Source of the DNA: Holacanthus passer
Taxonomy: Eukaryota; Chordata; Actinopteri; Pomacanthidae
Direction: 5' to 3'
Length of the DNA: 64,000 nucleotides
NCBI GenBank assembly: GCA_025331565.1
Contig: JAFREQ010000043.1
Coordinates: 3,853,001-3,917,000, forward strand
Shown here: positions 39,101-50,871 of the stretch, piece after piece
Layout: each line of letters opens with the position of its first letter
How positions within the stretch are numbered: the stretch's first letter is position 1
Translations under genes and position numbers: made by a program
The notes under the pieces: generated by a model
What the model was told of the DNA's origin: nothing
Database searches by the model: none
Seen by the model: the letters and a program-made list of their open reading frames with translations, nothing else

Positions 39101-40586
39101 AGATAGTACAGAAGGATGAGGAAAGTATGTAACGGGAGTATGCTTTGCAATGTAGAATTTAAAATTTCCTTAAATTCCTTCATCACAGCAGAAATTATTT
39201 TGGCTATGTAGTAAAGCAGATGACCAGACAGATTGGTCAGGGTTTGAATTCAAAAGCGTTAAATCGCTGTGCTCATTCATCTGTATTCCCCTTCAGTCTG
39301 TCTTATGCAAATTAGACTGAATGATGCATGACCCAGCTGTAATTGGATTGTGAAGTTGGATGAGCCATTTAATCAATTAGGGTTTGCACAAATGACACTT
39401 GTATGACACTGCTCTAGGAAAAGCATAGAATTTCAAATGTTCTGTAAAATGAAAATTCTAAAGAAGTCTAGACGAAGTTTTTGTTTTAGTGATATAGATT
39501 TTTTTGATTTGTGCAAGGTGTGCCAGCCTGTGCTTGCACAACTTGTGTATTTTACTGTAAGTGTGGCAGAATTACAGAACAATAAAGCCACAGTGTGCAG
39601 TCTCACTGTGTTACTTATTAATACATGGTTCTTCATGTACATAACAATTATTGTATAACCTCCTTAATTTTCTGGCCTTTTAATTGATGACTCAAGATTG
39701 CGGACAATTACATGAGCATTGTCACATCACACACACACATAATCTTTTACACTTAACCTCTATACTTCTTTCCCTGTAGATTGACGGCTCCACGCTGAGG
39801 ACTATCTGCATGCAGCATGGCCCCCTGCTGACCTTCCACCTTGGCCTGACCCAGGGCAGTGCTCTGATTCGCTACAGCAGCCGGCAGGAAGCAGCCAAGG
39901 CCCAGGGTGCACTGCACATGTAGGTTAACCTGTAACCTCACTTATGCACATGTACTTACAATGAACACGCACCTCTTGATCTAAACAGCCTTGTCTTGTA
40001 ACTCCCTCTCAGGTGTGTTCTGGGCAACACCACAATCCTGGCGGAGTTTGTGAGTGAGGAAGAAGTCGCTCGCTATTTTGCACATTCCCAGGCTGGAGGG
40101 GCAGAGGGGGCCAGCTCAGGAGGGGCAGCGGCCAGTGGGACGCAGGGTTCATCTGGAACAGGCACGGCTGTGGCCAGCAGTGGGGGGAGCTCCCCGGGGA
40201 ATGAGCGGGCAACAGCGGGCACAACTACAGGTGGAAATGGAAATGGTGGTGGAGGAGGGGAAAGTGGAGCAGCGGTTCTAGGTAGTGTGAGGTCCTCCGG
40301 CTCTGCCTGGCAGAGTCTCGATGGTACAGGCAGTTCTTCAGAAACCTCTTCAGCCCAAGGACCCGGGCTGGGGATATTTTCCCAATGGAGCACCAACGGG
40401 GCGGGGGAGGGAGGAGGTGTTGTTGGAGTAGAGTCTGGGAGGTCGGGGCTCTGGGGGGGCATGACTGCAGGATACCCCAGCAGCAGCCTATGGGGGGCAC
40501 CGCAAATGGAGGAAAGGCACCAAATGGACAGCCCTGCCGCATTGTTGCCTGGCGACCTGCTCGGGGGAGGAACTGATTCTATCTGA
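27199..40586 (+). CDS. tnrc6b: TNRC6B, GW182-family microRNA silencing scaffold, 20 coding exons, 2,052 aa
   Basis: Cytoplasmic/P-body scaffold that binds Argonaute and recruits PABP and the deadenylases. Exons: 27199-27255, 28292-28313, 28599-29039, 29403-32249, 32556-32708, 32928-33118, 33261-33323, 33537-33695, 33929-34066, 34665-34865, 35094-35207, 35636-35846, 36383-36535, 36751-36918, 37099-37245, 38048-38140, 38431-38646, 38886-38956, 39780-39919, 40013-40586. They total 6,159 nt, in frame. An in-frame TAG just before 27199 fixes the start (MEDKKKKKEDKKK). Visible parts: [20 protein letters not shown]; many GW/WG repeats in the 2.85-kb exon; SNTGWGQTQI at about residue 705; Argonaute hook at about 1040-1082 (GWEEPSPQSISRKM); a reduced UBA-like region at about 1238-1275; poly-Gln at about 1431; PAM2 at about 1690-1715 (LNTSLPSPGAWPYSAS); RRM at about 1802-1880; and C-terminus LLPGDLLGGGTDSI. 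The tail and synteny favour B over A or C. It is longer than human TNRC6B (about 1,833 aa) because of Gly/Ser-rich expansion. Confidence 0.95.
27497..27822. mobile_element. TTAA-flanked non-autonomous DNA transposon (piggyBac-like) in a tnrc6b intron
   Basis: The element begins TTAAAGCTGGAGTTC and ends CTGTTCTGCAGCTTTAA, so the ends form an inverted repeat starting with TTAA. About 326 bp, non-coding, with a GC-rich interior unlike the flanking intron. TTAA ends are the hallmark of piggyBac-type insertion. The family assignment is inference. Confidence 0.5.
29475..29513 (+). repeat. Compound trinucleotide microsatellite inside tnrc6b coding sequence
   Basis: A (TCT)n run passes directly into an (ACT)n run and encodes a poly-Ser then poly-Thr tract near residues 197-210. 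It is in frame, so unit changes would alter only tract length. Confidence 0.85.
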
Positions 40587-42040
40587 GGGGCCCCCATCCA
40601 TTTGTACGTGTAGGTTGGGACACACTGATACAACATACACTGGGAAACATATGTACTTACTATAGCACACACACACAAACACATTTACATGGTATGCATA
40701 CTAATGTAATACACATATACACACGTGCATACATATACATGGTATGCATATTAATGTGCACACACAAAGCAGAAATGTGAGACATGCTTACACACATTCT
40801 CGTGGCCAGACTTAAGCTATTATATAAACAAATGCAGGGACTGTTAGATGTGTATACAGCCTTTTTCCACAGATGAAGATTTCAACTGCTTAGACTTGAA
40901 ACCTGAAAAAGAATGAAAAGTCAGTTGGTCTGAAAGACTTGACTGGATTGCAATGTGCTTAGTAAATAGGGGACTTTTCAACAGATTTACATACACATGC
41001 ACACACCAAATACAGACAAGCCTTCAGACAGATGGGCACTGTAAACAGCATAACCTTCATCGTATAAGAGAACTTAAAACTACTACATGATGTGAGGTTA
41101 AAGTGCAGTCTGTATTCACGTCCCCTTAAATACGGAGACCGAATACACATGCAAACAGCTCTGATTGAAAACAGAACTGTATCTTACTGTGTATGTTAAG
41201 TTAGTTATTTTTCTGTTTGTTTGTATGTATGGTTTTAATTTTTGATCAGTGAAAATATTGAAAAATGTCATTGTTCTGTTTTCAAAATGCTGACCTCCTA
41301 CTGTTGTATCTCACGCACTCTTTCTCTGTTATTCTCTCTTGAACATGTTTGTTACTGTTGCAGTGATAAATGTTAAAATTGCTGGCAGTTTGAGGCTATG
41401 TTGCATTTCTCCATGTGTCAATACTGTGCGCAGTATCATACACACTATATGGACATGAGTATGAGTGAGACAGAGACCAAGTAAATTAAACCACCACAGT
41501 TGTTGTGCGTGCTTGCGTGTGTGTGAATGTGAGGACAATGTGTGTGTGCATGTTACTGCCTGTCATAATGTGGGCAAGGCTGCTTACTATACAGAAGGTC
41601 TATACAAAAATGTTTTTGAGTGCATTCGGTATACTGCTGACTGTGTGTTAAGAAATATTGGCACTAATGCTTTTTTTTCTCTCATTTGAAGTTGTTTGGA
41701 TTTTTTTTTTAGCAGATTTGTCTTTTTTATTGTCCGACCTGCAATAATAAAAAAGAACATTTTAATGACACAAAGAGCTGAAGGCATATGCGTTGAGAAA
41801 AATGGACATGCCAAATCTTATCAAACTGTGTGGAGTGGGAGGGAGGGGTGGGACGGGTTGTTTACAGACGCAGAGTAAGAGTTACCGTACGTTTTTAATG
41901 TTCTGTTGTTGTGTATTCGTTTTAAATTAAGACAGGCTTTAACACTCCTGTTCAGTGTTTTCGTTATGAGATTTTACAAAGGAAAAATTTATTTAAACAA
42001 ATGAGAACAAGATTAATAAAGATGAAAGTATTGGCTTCTA
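40587..42040 (+). other. tnrc6b 3'UTR
   Basis: Non-coding from the TGA to a polyadenylation signal at 42015-42020. AT-rich, with CA/TG-rich stretches. It contains a direct duplication of 27 bp (40681-40707 and 40731-40757, differing at two positions) with core TACATGGTATGCATA. Confidence 0.75.
42015..42020 (+). terminator. tnrc6b polyadenylation signal
   Basis: AATAAA within GATTAATAAAGATG, followed about 25 bp later by the GT-rich run TGTGTCCTTGTGG, which fits a downstream element. Another AATAAA lies upstream near 41,745. Confidence 0.7.
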
Positions 42041-42679
42041 AATGTGTCCTTGTGGTCATTTCTGTCATGATTTTTGTGAATTCATAGTATGTGGATGATT
42101 TAGTGTTCTATGTTCAACCAGTCCTAGTTTGTGCTATAATGCATATGTGAACACTAAGCACGGCATAGTATGTTGACAATGAATAATCTTGCTCTGTGCA
42201 TGTTGCAGTGATGAGTATGATGATGAATTACATGAAGTGAAAGGCCTATGAGCTGTTCATGGACAGGACACAGAACAAGCCAGCGTGTCCATCTGTCACC
42301 CTCTCATTACCATCCACAGACCAATCCTATTTAACACCCACGTCATCCTACAGTAAGCTACTGCTTACTGTATGAAATTATTTACCTTCTCTGATGCAGT
42401 TATGGATTTTCATTGTGTTAAGTGGATGTGCTGTTGCCAACAAGACACGTTATGATGGAGCACATTTTTCCACCATAGATTTAACCCCCCAGTTTAAAGG
42501 ATTTCTTTTTGGCACTATTTGCAAATGTGTGTTGGTAATCAGTCTGAGCCCAGTGTACAAAACCAGAAAATCCCAGAAACTTTATTGATTACAGGAAAAA
42601 TACAATTATGATTATTCACTGACATCATAACGTGATATATATACGACCAGATTCTCTATGTGACTCAAAATGAGCAACG

Positions 42680-43030
42680 GGATAATTAATGAATGGTCAG
42701 ATTTACGGCGGAAGGAGCAGTTACACGCGTGACGTTTTCCTTTAATGACTGAGCCCTGACATCCACAGAATGACATCATCGACGCTGTGAACGGGCGCGT
42801 TGTTAAGTAACGAGAGGGGGAGACAGACTCGAGCGGAGAACGGCCGCTCGTGCTGCCTGAGCTTCTTAGGGACTATCAACAGGGAGTGCAGCCGACGACG
42901 GATCTAAGAGCTGGGGGAATGAGAGCCGCCAGAATCCGCTCCCATCCTCCTCTGCCCAGGCTCCTGTCCGACTGACAACCATCGGATCAGAACCTCCACC
43001 GAATCAGCTCTCGGACGAACCCAGTATCGG
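42680..43030 (+). promoter_or_regulatory. csnk1e promoter and non-coding exon 1
   Basis: CpG-rich sequence starts at about 42,710, with a TGACG half site (GCGTGACGTTTTC) and an ATF-like TGACATCATCG near 42,772. The 5'UTR exon probably begins at about 42,800 and ends at CAGTATCGG before donor GTGAGT at 43031. No ATG-led frame joins the coding exon. The 5' boundary is approximate. Confidence 0.65.
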
Positions 43031-45749
43031 GTGAGTGGCGGCTCGGGGAACCGGAGAAACCAGGGGGGAAAAGCGGCCTGATTCGGCCGAATCAGAGTCT
43101 AGTATTCACGGCTTACAGGAGAGGGGGAGGGGGCGAGTAGTAGGACTGGCTATCTACACAGGCTAGTCTGCTACATACATGGGTGCGGTTTTAAGTGTGA
43201 TACAAAATGTGGCGAAGTGAGATATATACATTTGCAGCTTGTTTTAATTTCGACAATAATGATGGTGCAGTACGTCTCCCGGTCCCTGTAACGTATTTCT
43301 ACTAACGTTAGCTTACTCTTAGCAGCTAACAGTTAACTAACGTCAACGCTCCGACTGATGTGTTTACTGAAAGCGTCTGTATATTATATAAACGGCTGTT
43401 TTAATACATCACAGCTGCTGGCTGGTTTTATTTAATCTAATATTAGCGCTCTTGTAGCGTAAATCTCAACTCACTTGCTTCTCATCTAATTGTAGCCAGG
43501 TAAGAGCACCACAGCCTGACATCTCAACATTAACGTTAAAATACAAATGATAAAACTCTATGTTATATTGTTGTAAGTTCCGGTTCTGTCGGTGCTTGTG
43601 TTCAGTGTGGAGTCTGTAACACAGGAGCTGATTGTGGAGTGACAGCTGCCTGAGTGTGAGAGGCGTAGCTCTGCTCTGTTTTTCATGGGACTAAAATCTC
43701 TGGCTCTGGCTCTCTGACACTTATTTTCTGTCTCAAACCGGACTTATTTAGTCACTTTCTACAGAGTCACTTCATACGCAAACAATTATATCACACTTGA
43801 ATTCAGGTGATTACTATGATGTGTAGATGGGTTGACCACAGTACCACAGGACATACTGCTGTGAAGCCTCCCCCCTGACCACCACATATGTACTGTGGCA
43901 TCTTAACCAGTCTATTGATTTGTATACCGTTACTACCATGACAGCACATGGTGCTTTTCAGGTGCAGTGTGACAGGCTAATACCACTTGCTACACGTCAC
44001 ACAGAACATCTTTAAAACCTCAAATAATGAATTCCTCACTATGTTTCACTATACATGTCATTGCAACACAAAGTTCTTCCTTGCTAAGGTTTTCAGAATG
44101 AACACAAGGGTGTGTGCAAATGAAAACCATATGGAAACTGTGCGATTTAAAATTCTTTGTCACTGTTCCTGTACCAAGTAATTAATCAATGGCACTTACT
44201 GTGTAGCCTTGTGATTAATGTTGCTCCCTAAATCGGGTCCCTGGCTGCAGCACATGAGACACCCTCTTGGTGTAATGAAACCTAACCCTTTATTAAACCA
44301 AATCCATCTGCCTCCATCACACCCTCTATGGCAGGCTGGCCTCTCATCAGCTCCAGTTGACAAGGAGGTCTAGGAGCCTACATACCTCACAGTGTGTTGG
44401 TTCAGTTGACGTTTTCACTTGAAATGAGGACAGTGCAATGCAAGTTGTTTTAAGTTGGAATCCTTTAACAAGGCTCAGATGATCCAAGATGATAGTATGT
44501 AAGCCATCATCACTGTTAAAGTACTTTTAGAACAGAGCTGCTGTCAGCAGCTCTCTGTTTAATCCCACTGCTTACAATCAAGCAAAGTAACTTCTGGGAT
44601 AATTTATGTTGTGATGAGTGAGGCTCTGGATGGAAGCAGACTAGTCCTGCAGAATTGATGACTGTTCTGCTTGCTTGAGTTGGCATGTCCACGAAACTGA
44701 GGTTGTCTGAGAATGCTTTGTTTTGCATTTTCCCCGAGTTGTCATGAGACAATTTAATGTTTTCTATAGAGGACATAGATTGAGGCAGGAATCAGTCAGA
44801 TGATGCATTTTATTTCATATATTATGTTGTTATTTTGAATTGTCAATTGGGCACATGACTGGAAGTGTTATTTGAAGATGCAGCAGTGCTACATTTGGAA
44901 CGAGGGTCCACTGTTGCTATAATGGGCACAGGCTTTGTTTACATAGTGTTCCCAAATTGGTGGTGAGGAAGCAAATCTCTTTGGTAAGTGATGCTCTGTG
45001 CTGAAACATTCTCTGCAGCACTTTGCTTTCTGAAGTTCATTGCACAGAATTGTCTGAGGGCCCTGACACAGATAAAGCCAGCCAGGGCTCCGCGGCTGCT
45101 CATGCCTTCCCTCCCTTGGCAGTGTTGGTACAGAACAGTGGAGAGCTTAGTCTTGCTTTTGCAGTGGCTGCACAATGTGGCGTGGTAGAGAGAGTACTAA
45201 ATAAATGATGATCCTGCTCCAGCATCACGTGCAGTTCAGCTCAGAAGATGCACTTCATTTCACTTCATGTGTGCCAAGCCATACTCATGCAGCAGTCAAT
45301 TCTGGTTTCCAAGCGGCAACTTACATTTCTCTGTAGCCCTCATTTTGTTGTATTACTTTCTCCTCCCTTCCCTGCTTTTGCTGATCTCACTTCAACCACC
45401 TCCCCCTCCCAATCCTAATCATGTATCTCTGGAGGCCAGACAGCTGTTTGCTGATCAACTAGCCCTGCTCAGGCAACATTCTCACACAAACACGTGGTCA
45501 GTTCAGCGTGTCTAGGACTGACGGATCGTCATGTGAGCAGCTGACTGAGTCTTCAGGGTACCGTCCCTCATTCCACCATTCAGGAAAGTCCAGGGAATAG
45601 TCATATGTTATATTCAGTTGTACAGTAGCTTATCCTATAATCTTTCAGAGTTAGTGGTGAGAGAAAAGAGGTGTAGCACAGATGAGGTAACACAGTGTTT
45701 TTTGTCCTTTGCTTTCTTATAATCATCTCTATTTGTCTGTGGGTGGCAG
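43031..45749 (+). other. csnk1e intron 1
   Basis: Donor at 43031; acceptor GGTGGCAG ends at 45749. The 5' part is CpG-rich and carries the AACGTTAGC-type motif at about 43,307-43,347. The rest is AT-rich. An alternative promoter or exon is possible but not supported. ORFs here (for example 44,516-44,776 on the minus strand) look spurious. Confidence 0.7.
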
Positions 45750-45764
45750 TGACGACTCACAACC

Positions 45765-48700
45765 ATGGAGCTGAGAGTGGGGAACAAGTACCGGCTCGGG
45801 CGAAAGATAGGGAGTGGTTCCTTTGGTGACATTTACCTTGGTAAGTGTAAACGCACTTTTTTTTTTGCATGGTTTTTTTTTCCCCCATGTGTCTCCTCCA
45901 TTAAGGTTCTTTCCACATTCATTTCTGGACAGTCTCTCTTTTCATACTGTACTATTAATTTCCCCCCTTATCTGGGCACAGATCCTGACTTTCCTTCGCA
46001 TTCATCCATCATTGGTGTGGTCCTGGTGCAATTGCCATGGCTCTTACAGCTGTGGTTGTATTTATGTGTTTTCCTCAGGTGCCAACATTGCCACCGGTGA
46101 GGAGGTAGCCATCAAGCTGGAATGTGTGAAGACCAAACACCCACAGTTGCACATTGAAAGCAAGTTCTACAAGATGATGCAAGGAGGAGGTAAGGAGTGA
46201 ATATAGCTTTGACACGCTTTGCAAGATTTTTCAAGCATTCCTTATCAAATTTCTTGTCCGTGGCAATGGTCAAGATGCAAATACCCTACTAAGTCTACTG
46301 GGAAGGTGTACAATAAATTCTTTTAACAATAGGAATCCATTTTAGTTGAACCACATAGATGACTAAAGGCATTTTCAAGAAAATAATTATAAGATTTACT
46401 GGGTTCAATAATAAATTGGGATTTGGTGCAAAATTTGGTCTATGGCAAAAACTATGATTTATAGGTGTGCCAGTAATAACAGGTTGAACTTTATGCTGAC
46501 TTTGTATATGTGTATTCTAGTGGGTATTCCATCGATAAAATGGTGTGGTGCCGAGGGAGACTACAACGTGATGGTAATGGAGCTGCTTGGTCCCAGTCTG
46601 GAGGACCTTTTCAACTTTTGCTCCCGGAAGTTCAGCCTAAAAACTGTCCTGCTTTTGGCAGACCAGATGGTATGACACAAAGCCTTGTATGTTAAGTCTA
46701 GGGTATTAGAATTAGGACAACTTCATTTCCCCCTCATTTAAAATCCAGCTATGTCAAACAGTTCTGCTTACAAGGAGAATACAGAGACGTAATATTTATG
46801 TGCATGGCCTACTTGACTTTTATTTGTTGGTGCACGCTCTATATATAAACATTGCACATGATTCCCCCGAGGCTTCTTTAAAGATCGTAGATGTTTTGGT
46901 CTCCACTGCTCTTGTGCATCCAGTGTACTTTGTAATTCTGCCCTCTTCTTAGACTGCATTGGCCTAGATATTTGATTTCATACATAGCTGTCTCAAGCAC
47001 AACTCCTCTCACCTTTTGTTCAAACTGCAGCCAAGTTGCTGTGTCAGTCCTCTATATGGATGTTTGACTCTCCACTTATAGCCTGGGGTCATCACCTTCC
47101 CATGTCCTGTCTTCGTATATCCTGTTGTCCCCCCTTGTCCTCCTTTTTGCCTTAGTTTGCTCAAGGTATTGATGTATTGAGTGCACCTACTACTGCTCAG
47201 GGACTAAAACTTTATTAGAAAACAACATAGGAAAGTGCTGGCCTGAAAGTATGTCGAATGTGATATTATGACCTTGTGGCCTTGAATTCATGTCACCATG
47301 ACACTCCCCAATATATCGTGTCTGTGTACCAAAGTATTTTAAGTTATGAGTTACAGAACCTGACAATTTCACCTGTCTTTGTCTCCTGTGTCTTCATTAG
47401 ATAAGTCGCATTGAGTACATCCACTCAAAGAATTTCATCCATCGTGATGTCAAGCCTGACAACTTCCTAATGGGGCTTGGCAAGAAGGGTAACCTGGTGT
47501 ACATCATTGACTTTGGCCTGGCCAAAAAGTACCGCGATGCCCGCACACACCAGCACATCCCTTACAGGGAGAACAAGAACTTGACTGGCACGGCGCGCTA
47601 CGCCTCCATCAACACACATCTTGGAATTGGTAAGGCTCACTTGCAGTATAAACACAAACCTGATTTGCGCACAAGATTAGTTACTTTTTATGTTTAACAT
47701 TGGATTAGATCCTCATAACACAAGACTGCCATTGGTTCTTGAGCTCATGATGCTGTTATTCACACAAGTTGTCAGGCAGTTCTGTTAAAGCCCTGCATGA
47801 TGATGCTTTCTAGAAAGCCCCTATTAGAGTTGTTGTGATTCATGTTTGTTTACATTCTATGTATTCCTGCCATGGTGGACATGTTAACGTGTCTAAAAGT
47901 GTGGATGCAGTGCGTTCAGTCCAGTCCATGGCTTTTATAATGCAGCAGGACAATCTTGCCTCTTTTTCCTAAGAAAACTGAGTTAAATTGGAAACAAAAT
48001 ATGAAACTTGTAACTATTTATTTGTAGCAATAATTGGTGAAAGTTGAACAAAACTGTGCCACTTCACTTGACAAGAGTCACAGCTCATTATATCGATGAG
48101 AGCCTTCTTATTGTGTGGTTCCAGTGATATTTAGCCCTAGTTGTGTGGCTTATGAAAATTCTCCTCCATTAGGGTCACACCCTCGCTCCACTTTGAAAGC
48201 TGTCTCTAAACACCATGTTAAATGTGATTCATCAGAGCTGGCTTATGACGATATCTCCCTGTACATGACATCCATCCTTAGCTTGGAGGTGTAATGCACT
48301 GGACTATGTGTCAGATTTTTCCTGTCAACAGTTGACTTTGGGATCTTTTTATTGATGTGTGATCACTTCACACCATTCTTTAGAGTCTTTGTCAGAACCT
48401 AATAACGGTCTCTGAATATTTTAGTGGTTCTTAAATCTGGAGTTCTTATTGGTGCCTAATTTTTTTTTTCAGCCAGGAAGCTGCCAATTTTAGCTCTGCA
48501 TTCCATAAACAGTTTGTTCCTTTTTGTCACACCCATTCCCTTTGCTCCTCCCACTGTTTTGTTTGGACATGCCTCCAATCCACATCGTCTTTTTGTTTAT
48601 ACACAACCTATCGGATCATACAGAGGATGTGAGGGCAGAGGACTCGAGAGAGAAAAAGAAGGAAATGCCATCTGGGATGGAAAACAGCCCTGTTGTGGTG

Positions 48701-50871
48701 TTGTCATTTCAGTGTAATGCTCTCCAAGACATTCTGCAGGGCATTTTTATATGGCTAACCATTTTAACACATTCCCCATCTTGTTGCAGTGTACTAGCTG
48801 AACAGTTGCAGCCCCAGCAAGTTATTTCCATAGCCTTACTCTGTGCCTAAAATCATTACATTCAGTAAAGTATTGGAGTCTTAACTGTAGTTTCAACTAT
48901 AAGAAGTATCAGGAGCACTTTATTTTGTTGGTCAAGTCAGGGAAGTCATTCCAGGGGTTGAAACTGCCCACATGTCAATGAACAAAATTACCTCATATTG
49001 AAGAAAACAGTAGTTTCACTCCTGTATTTACTCTCACACTTTCTGTCCACAGAGCAGTCCAGACGTGATGACCTGGAGTCTCTTGGCTACGTCCTCATGT
49101 ACTTCAACCTGGGCTCCCTGCCCTGGCAAGGCCTCAAGGCCGCTACCAAGAGACAGAAATATGAACGAATCAGTGAGAAGAAAATGTCTACACCCATTGA
49201 GGTTCTTTGCAAAGGATACCCTTGTAAGTAATGTAGTGGTGTGGTGCCTCTCCAACATACCTGCAATTCTGAAAGGCGTAGCAGCTGCAGTATTGGGGTT
49301 TCTTAGTATGGAATTGAACACTAACGAATCAAATGTTATCTAATCACCGTAGTCGAAACTCAGCCCCAATTCAGTGTTTTTGTACTTCGTGTTGTGTTTA
49401 TTCTGAGTTTATCCTCATTACTCTTCCACTTGTCATTTATTCTCCTACAGCTGAGTTCTCCACATACCTGAATTTTTGCCGTTCACTCCGTTTTGATGAC
49501 AAGCCGGACTACTCATACCTACGCCAGCTCTTCAGGAATCTTTTCCACCGTCAGGGTTTCTCCTATGATTATGTCTTTGATTGGAACATGCTCAAATTTG
49601 TGAGTTTTCATAAAGTGTTTCTAACTGTAGTATTGATGTTTGTTTTGGTGCCTAATGCCAGTGCTCAAAATCTCACTTCTAAGCTACTTTTTGTTAATGG
49701 AAAGGCTTTAATCTGGTTGATCTCATCTATCAGGGCGCCAGTCGGACAGCTGAGGATGGAGATCGGGAGAGGCGGACGGGAGATGAGAGGGATGAGCGGA
49801 TTGGAGGAGCCCCCAGGGGGTCTGCATCACGGGGCCTCCCCCCAGGTCCCAACCCTGGAGCTGCCAACAGAGTCAGGAACGGGCCAGAGCAGGCCATCTC
49901 TAACCCTGCCTCACGAGTCCAGCAGTCTGGTGAGTGTACTGCTAAATTGCTGAAGCTCCTGCGATCTGTTTTTTAATAACGGAATAATACTAGGCTGACA
50001 CTGCAATATTTTGTTTTCTTGAATAGCTGCATCAAATGTGGTTCTTGATTTTATGCATAATTTCAGGGAACACGTCACCTCGAGCAATTTCTCGTGCAGA
50101 GAGGGAGAGGAAGGTGAGCATGCGGCTCCACCGTGGGGCTCCTGCCAATGTATCGTCCTCCGACCTCACAGCCCGCCATGACCAGTCTCGAATTTCAACA
50201 TCACAGGTGAGAAGACAGACAACAATTTATGTATATCAAATAAAGTGATGATAAAATATCAGGAGCTCTTTTGCAATGTAATCCAAACCAATACAACAGC
50301 ACCACAAACTAATGTCTAAAAAATGACCATGGAATTGACTGAGTGCTGTATAGTATTTGTTAAATGGCTATTATACTGTATATACTGTACATTGCAGTAT
50401 GTACGTGTTGTTAAAGAAACATTTTGTTGTGTACTTGTGTACTTTTTTACAATTCTACAATTTCATTTAGCAGACGCTTTTTTTCCAAAGCGACATACAT
50501 TTTTAATTCAGAATCAGCTCCACAACTCAACGATAGCAGCTTTGAACTTGGATAAAACTGTTCTAAAGCGGTCTATAGTAGTCATAGTCATGCACTGAAG
50601 CTGTCTTATGAAAACAAATAGCAAATTTGTCAGAAAAGGGTTGCTATTGGACACCAGTCCATATTTTGCCAAAATGTGTCCCTGGAACCGATCATTTGTA
50701 TGTGTGCGTTTGTGTGATGTTGCCCTTTGTAGGAGGTGGACCTGGTTTTGTATGCTATAATAATGCTCTGTGTGTGAGAGAGAGTCAGAGCTAGACTGCT
50801 AATTCCTCCTCTGAGTCTTGATTCTGTTTCTTTTGCAGGTCAGCGTGCCATTTGAGCACATGGGGAAGTAG
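45765..50871 (+). CDS. csnk1e: Casein kinase 1 epsilon, 9 coding exons, 417 aa
   Basis: Ser/Thr kinase of the circadian clock (PER phosphorylation) and Wnt/Dishevelled signalling. Exons: 45765-45840, 46079-46189, 46521-46669, 47401-47629, 49053-49223, 49451-49599, 49734-49929, 50067-50206, 50839-50871. They total 1,254 nt, in frame; human CSNK1E is 416 aa. The catalytic set is complete: GSGSFG loop at residues 16-21, Lys38 in VAIKLE, Asp128 in HRDVKPDN, Asp149 in DFGLAKKY, and Arg178 (the hamster tau position) is kept. The basic KRQKYER segment lies in exon 49053-49223. The C-terminal tail has NTSPRAISR and [21 protein letters not shown]. It ends [10 protein letters not shown], close to the CSNK1E ending VSVPFDHLGK and unlike CSNK1D. 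Tail residues GASR..ED resemble CSNK1D, so the call rests on the last exon and synteny with tmem184b. Confidence 0.95.
50458..50500. repeat. Teleost-wide dispersed repeat core in csnk1e's last coding intron
   Basis: ATTTAGCAGACGCTTT then TCCAAAGCGACATACAT is the highly recurrent fish block usually written TTTAGCAGACGCTTTTATCC / AAAGCGACTTACA. Only this core is recognisable. The host family (SINE-like) is not certain. Confidence 0.6.

Noticed and set aside
40073..40684. 203-codon minus-strand Pro/Ser-rich ORF
   Set aside because: Antisense of the Gly/Ser-rich last coding exon of tnrc6b.
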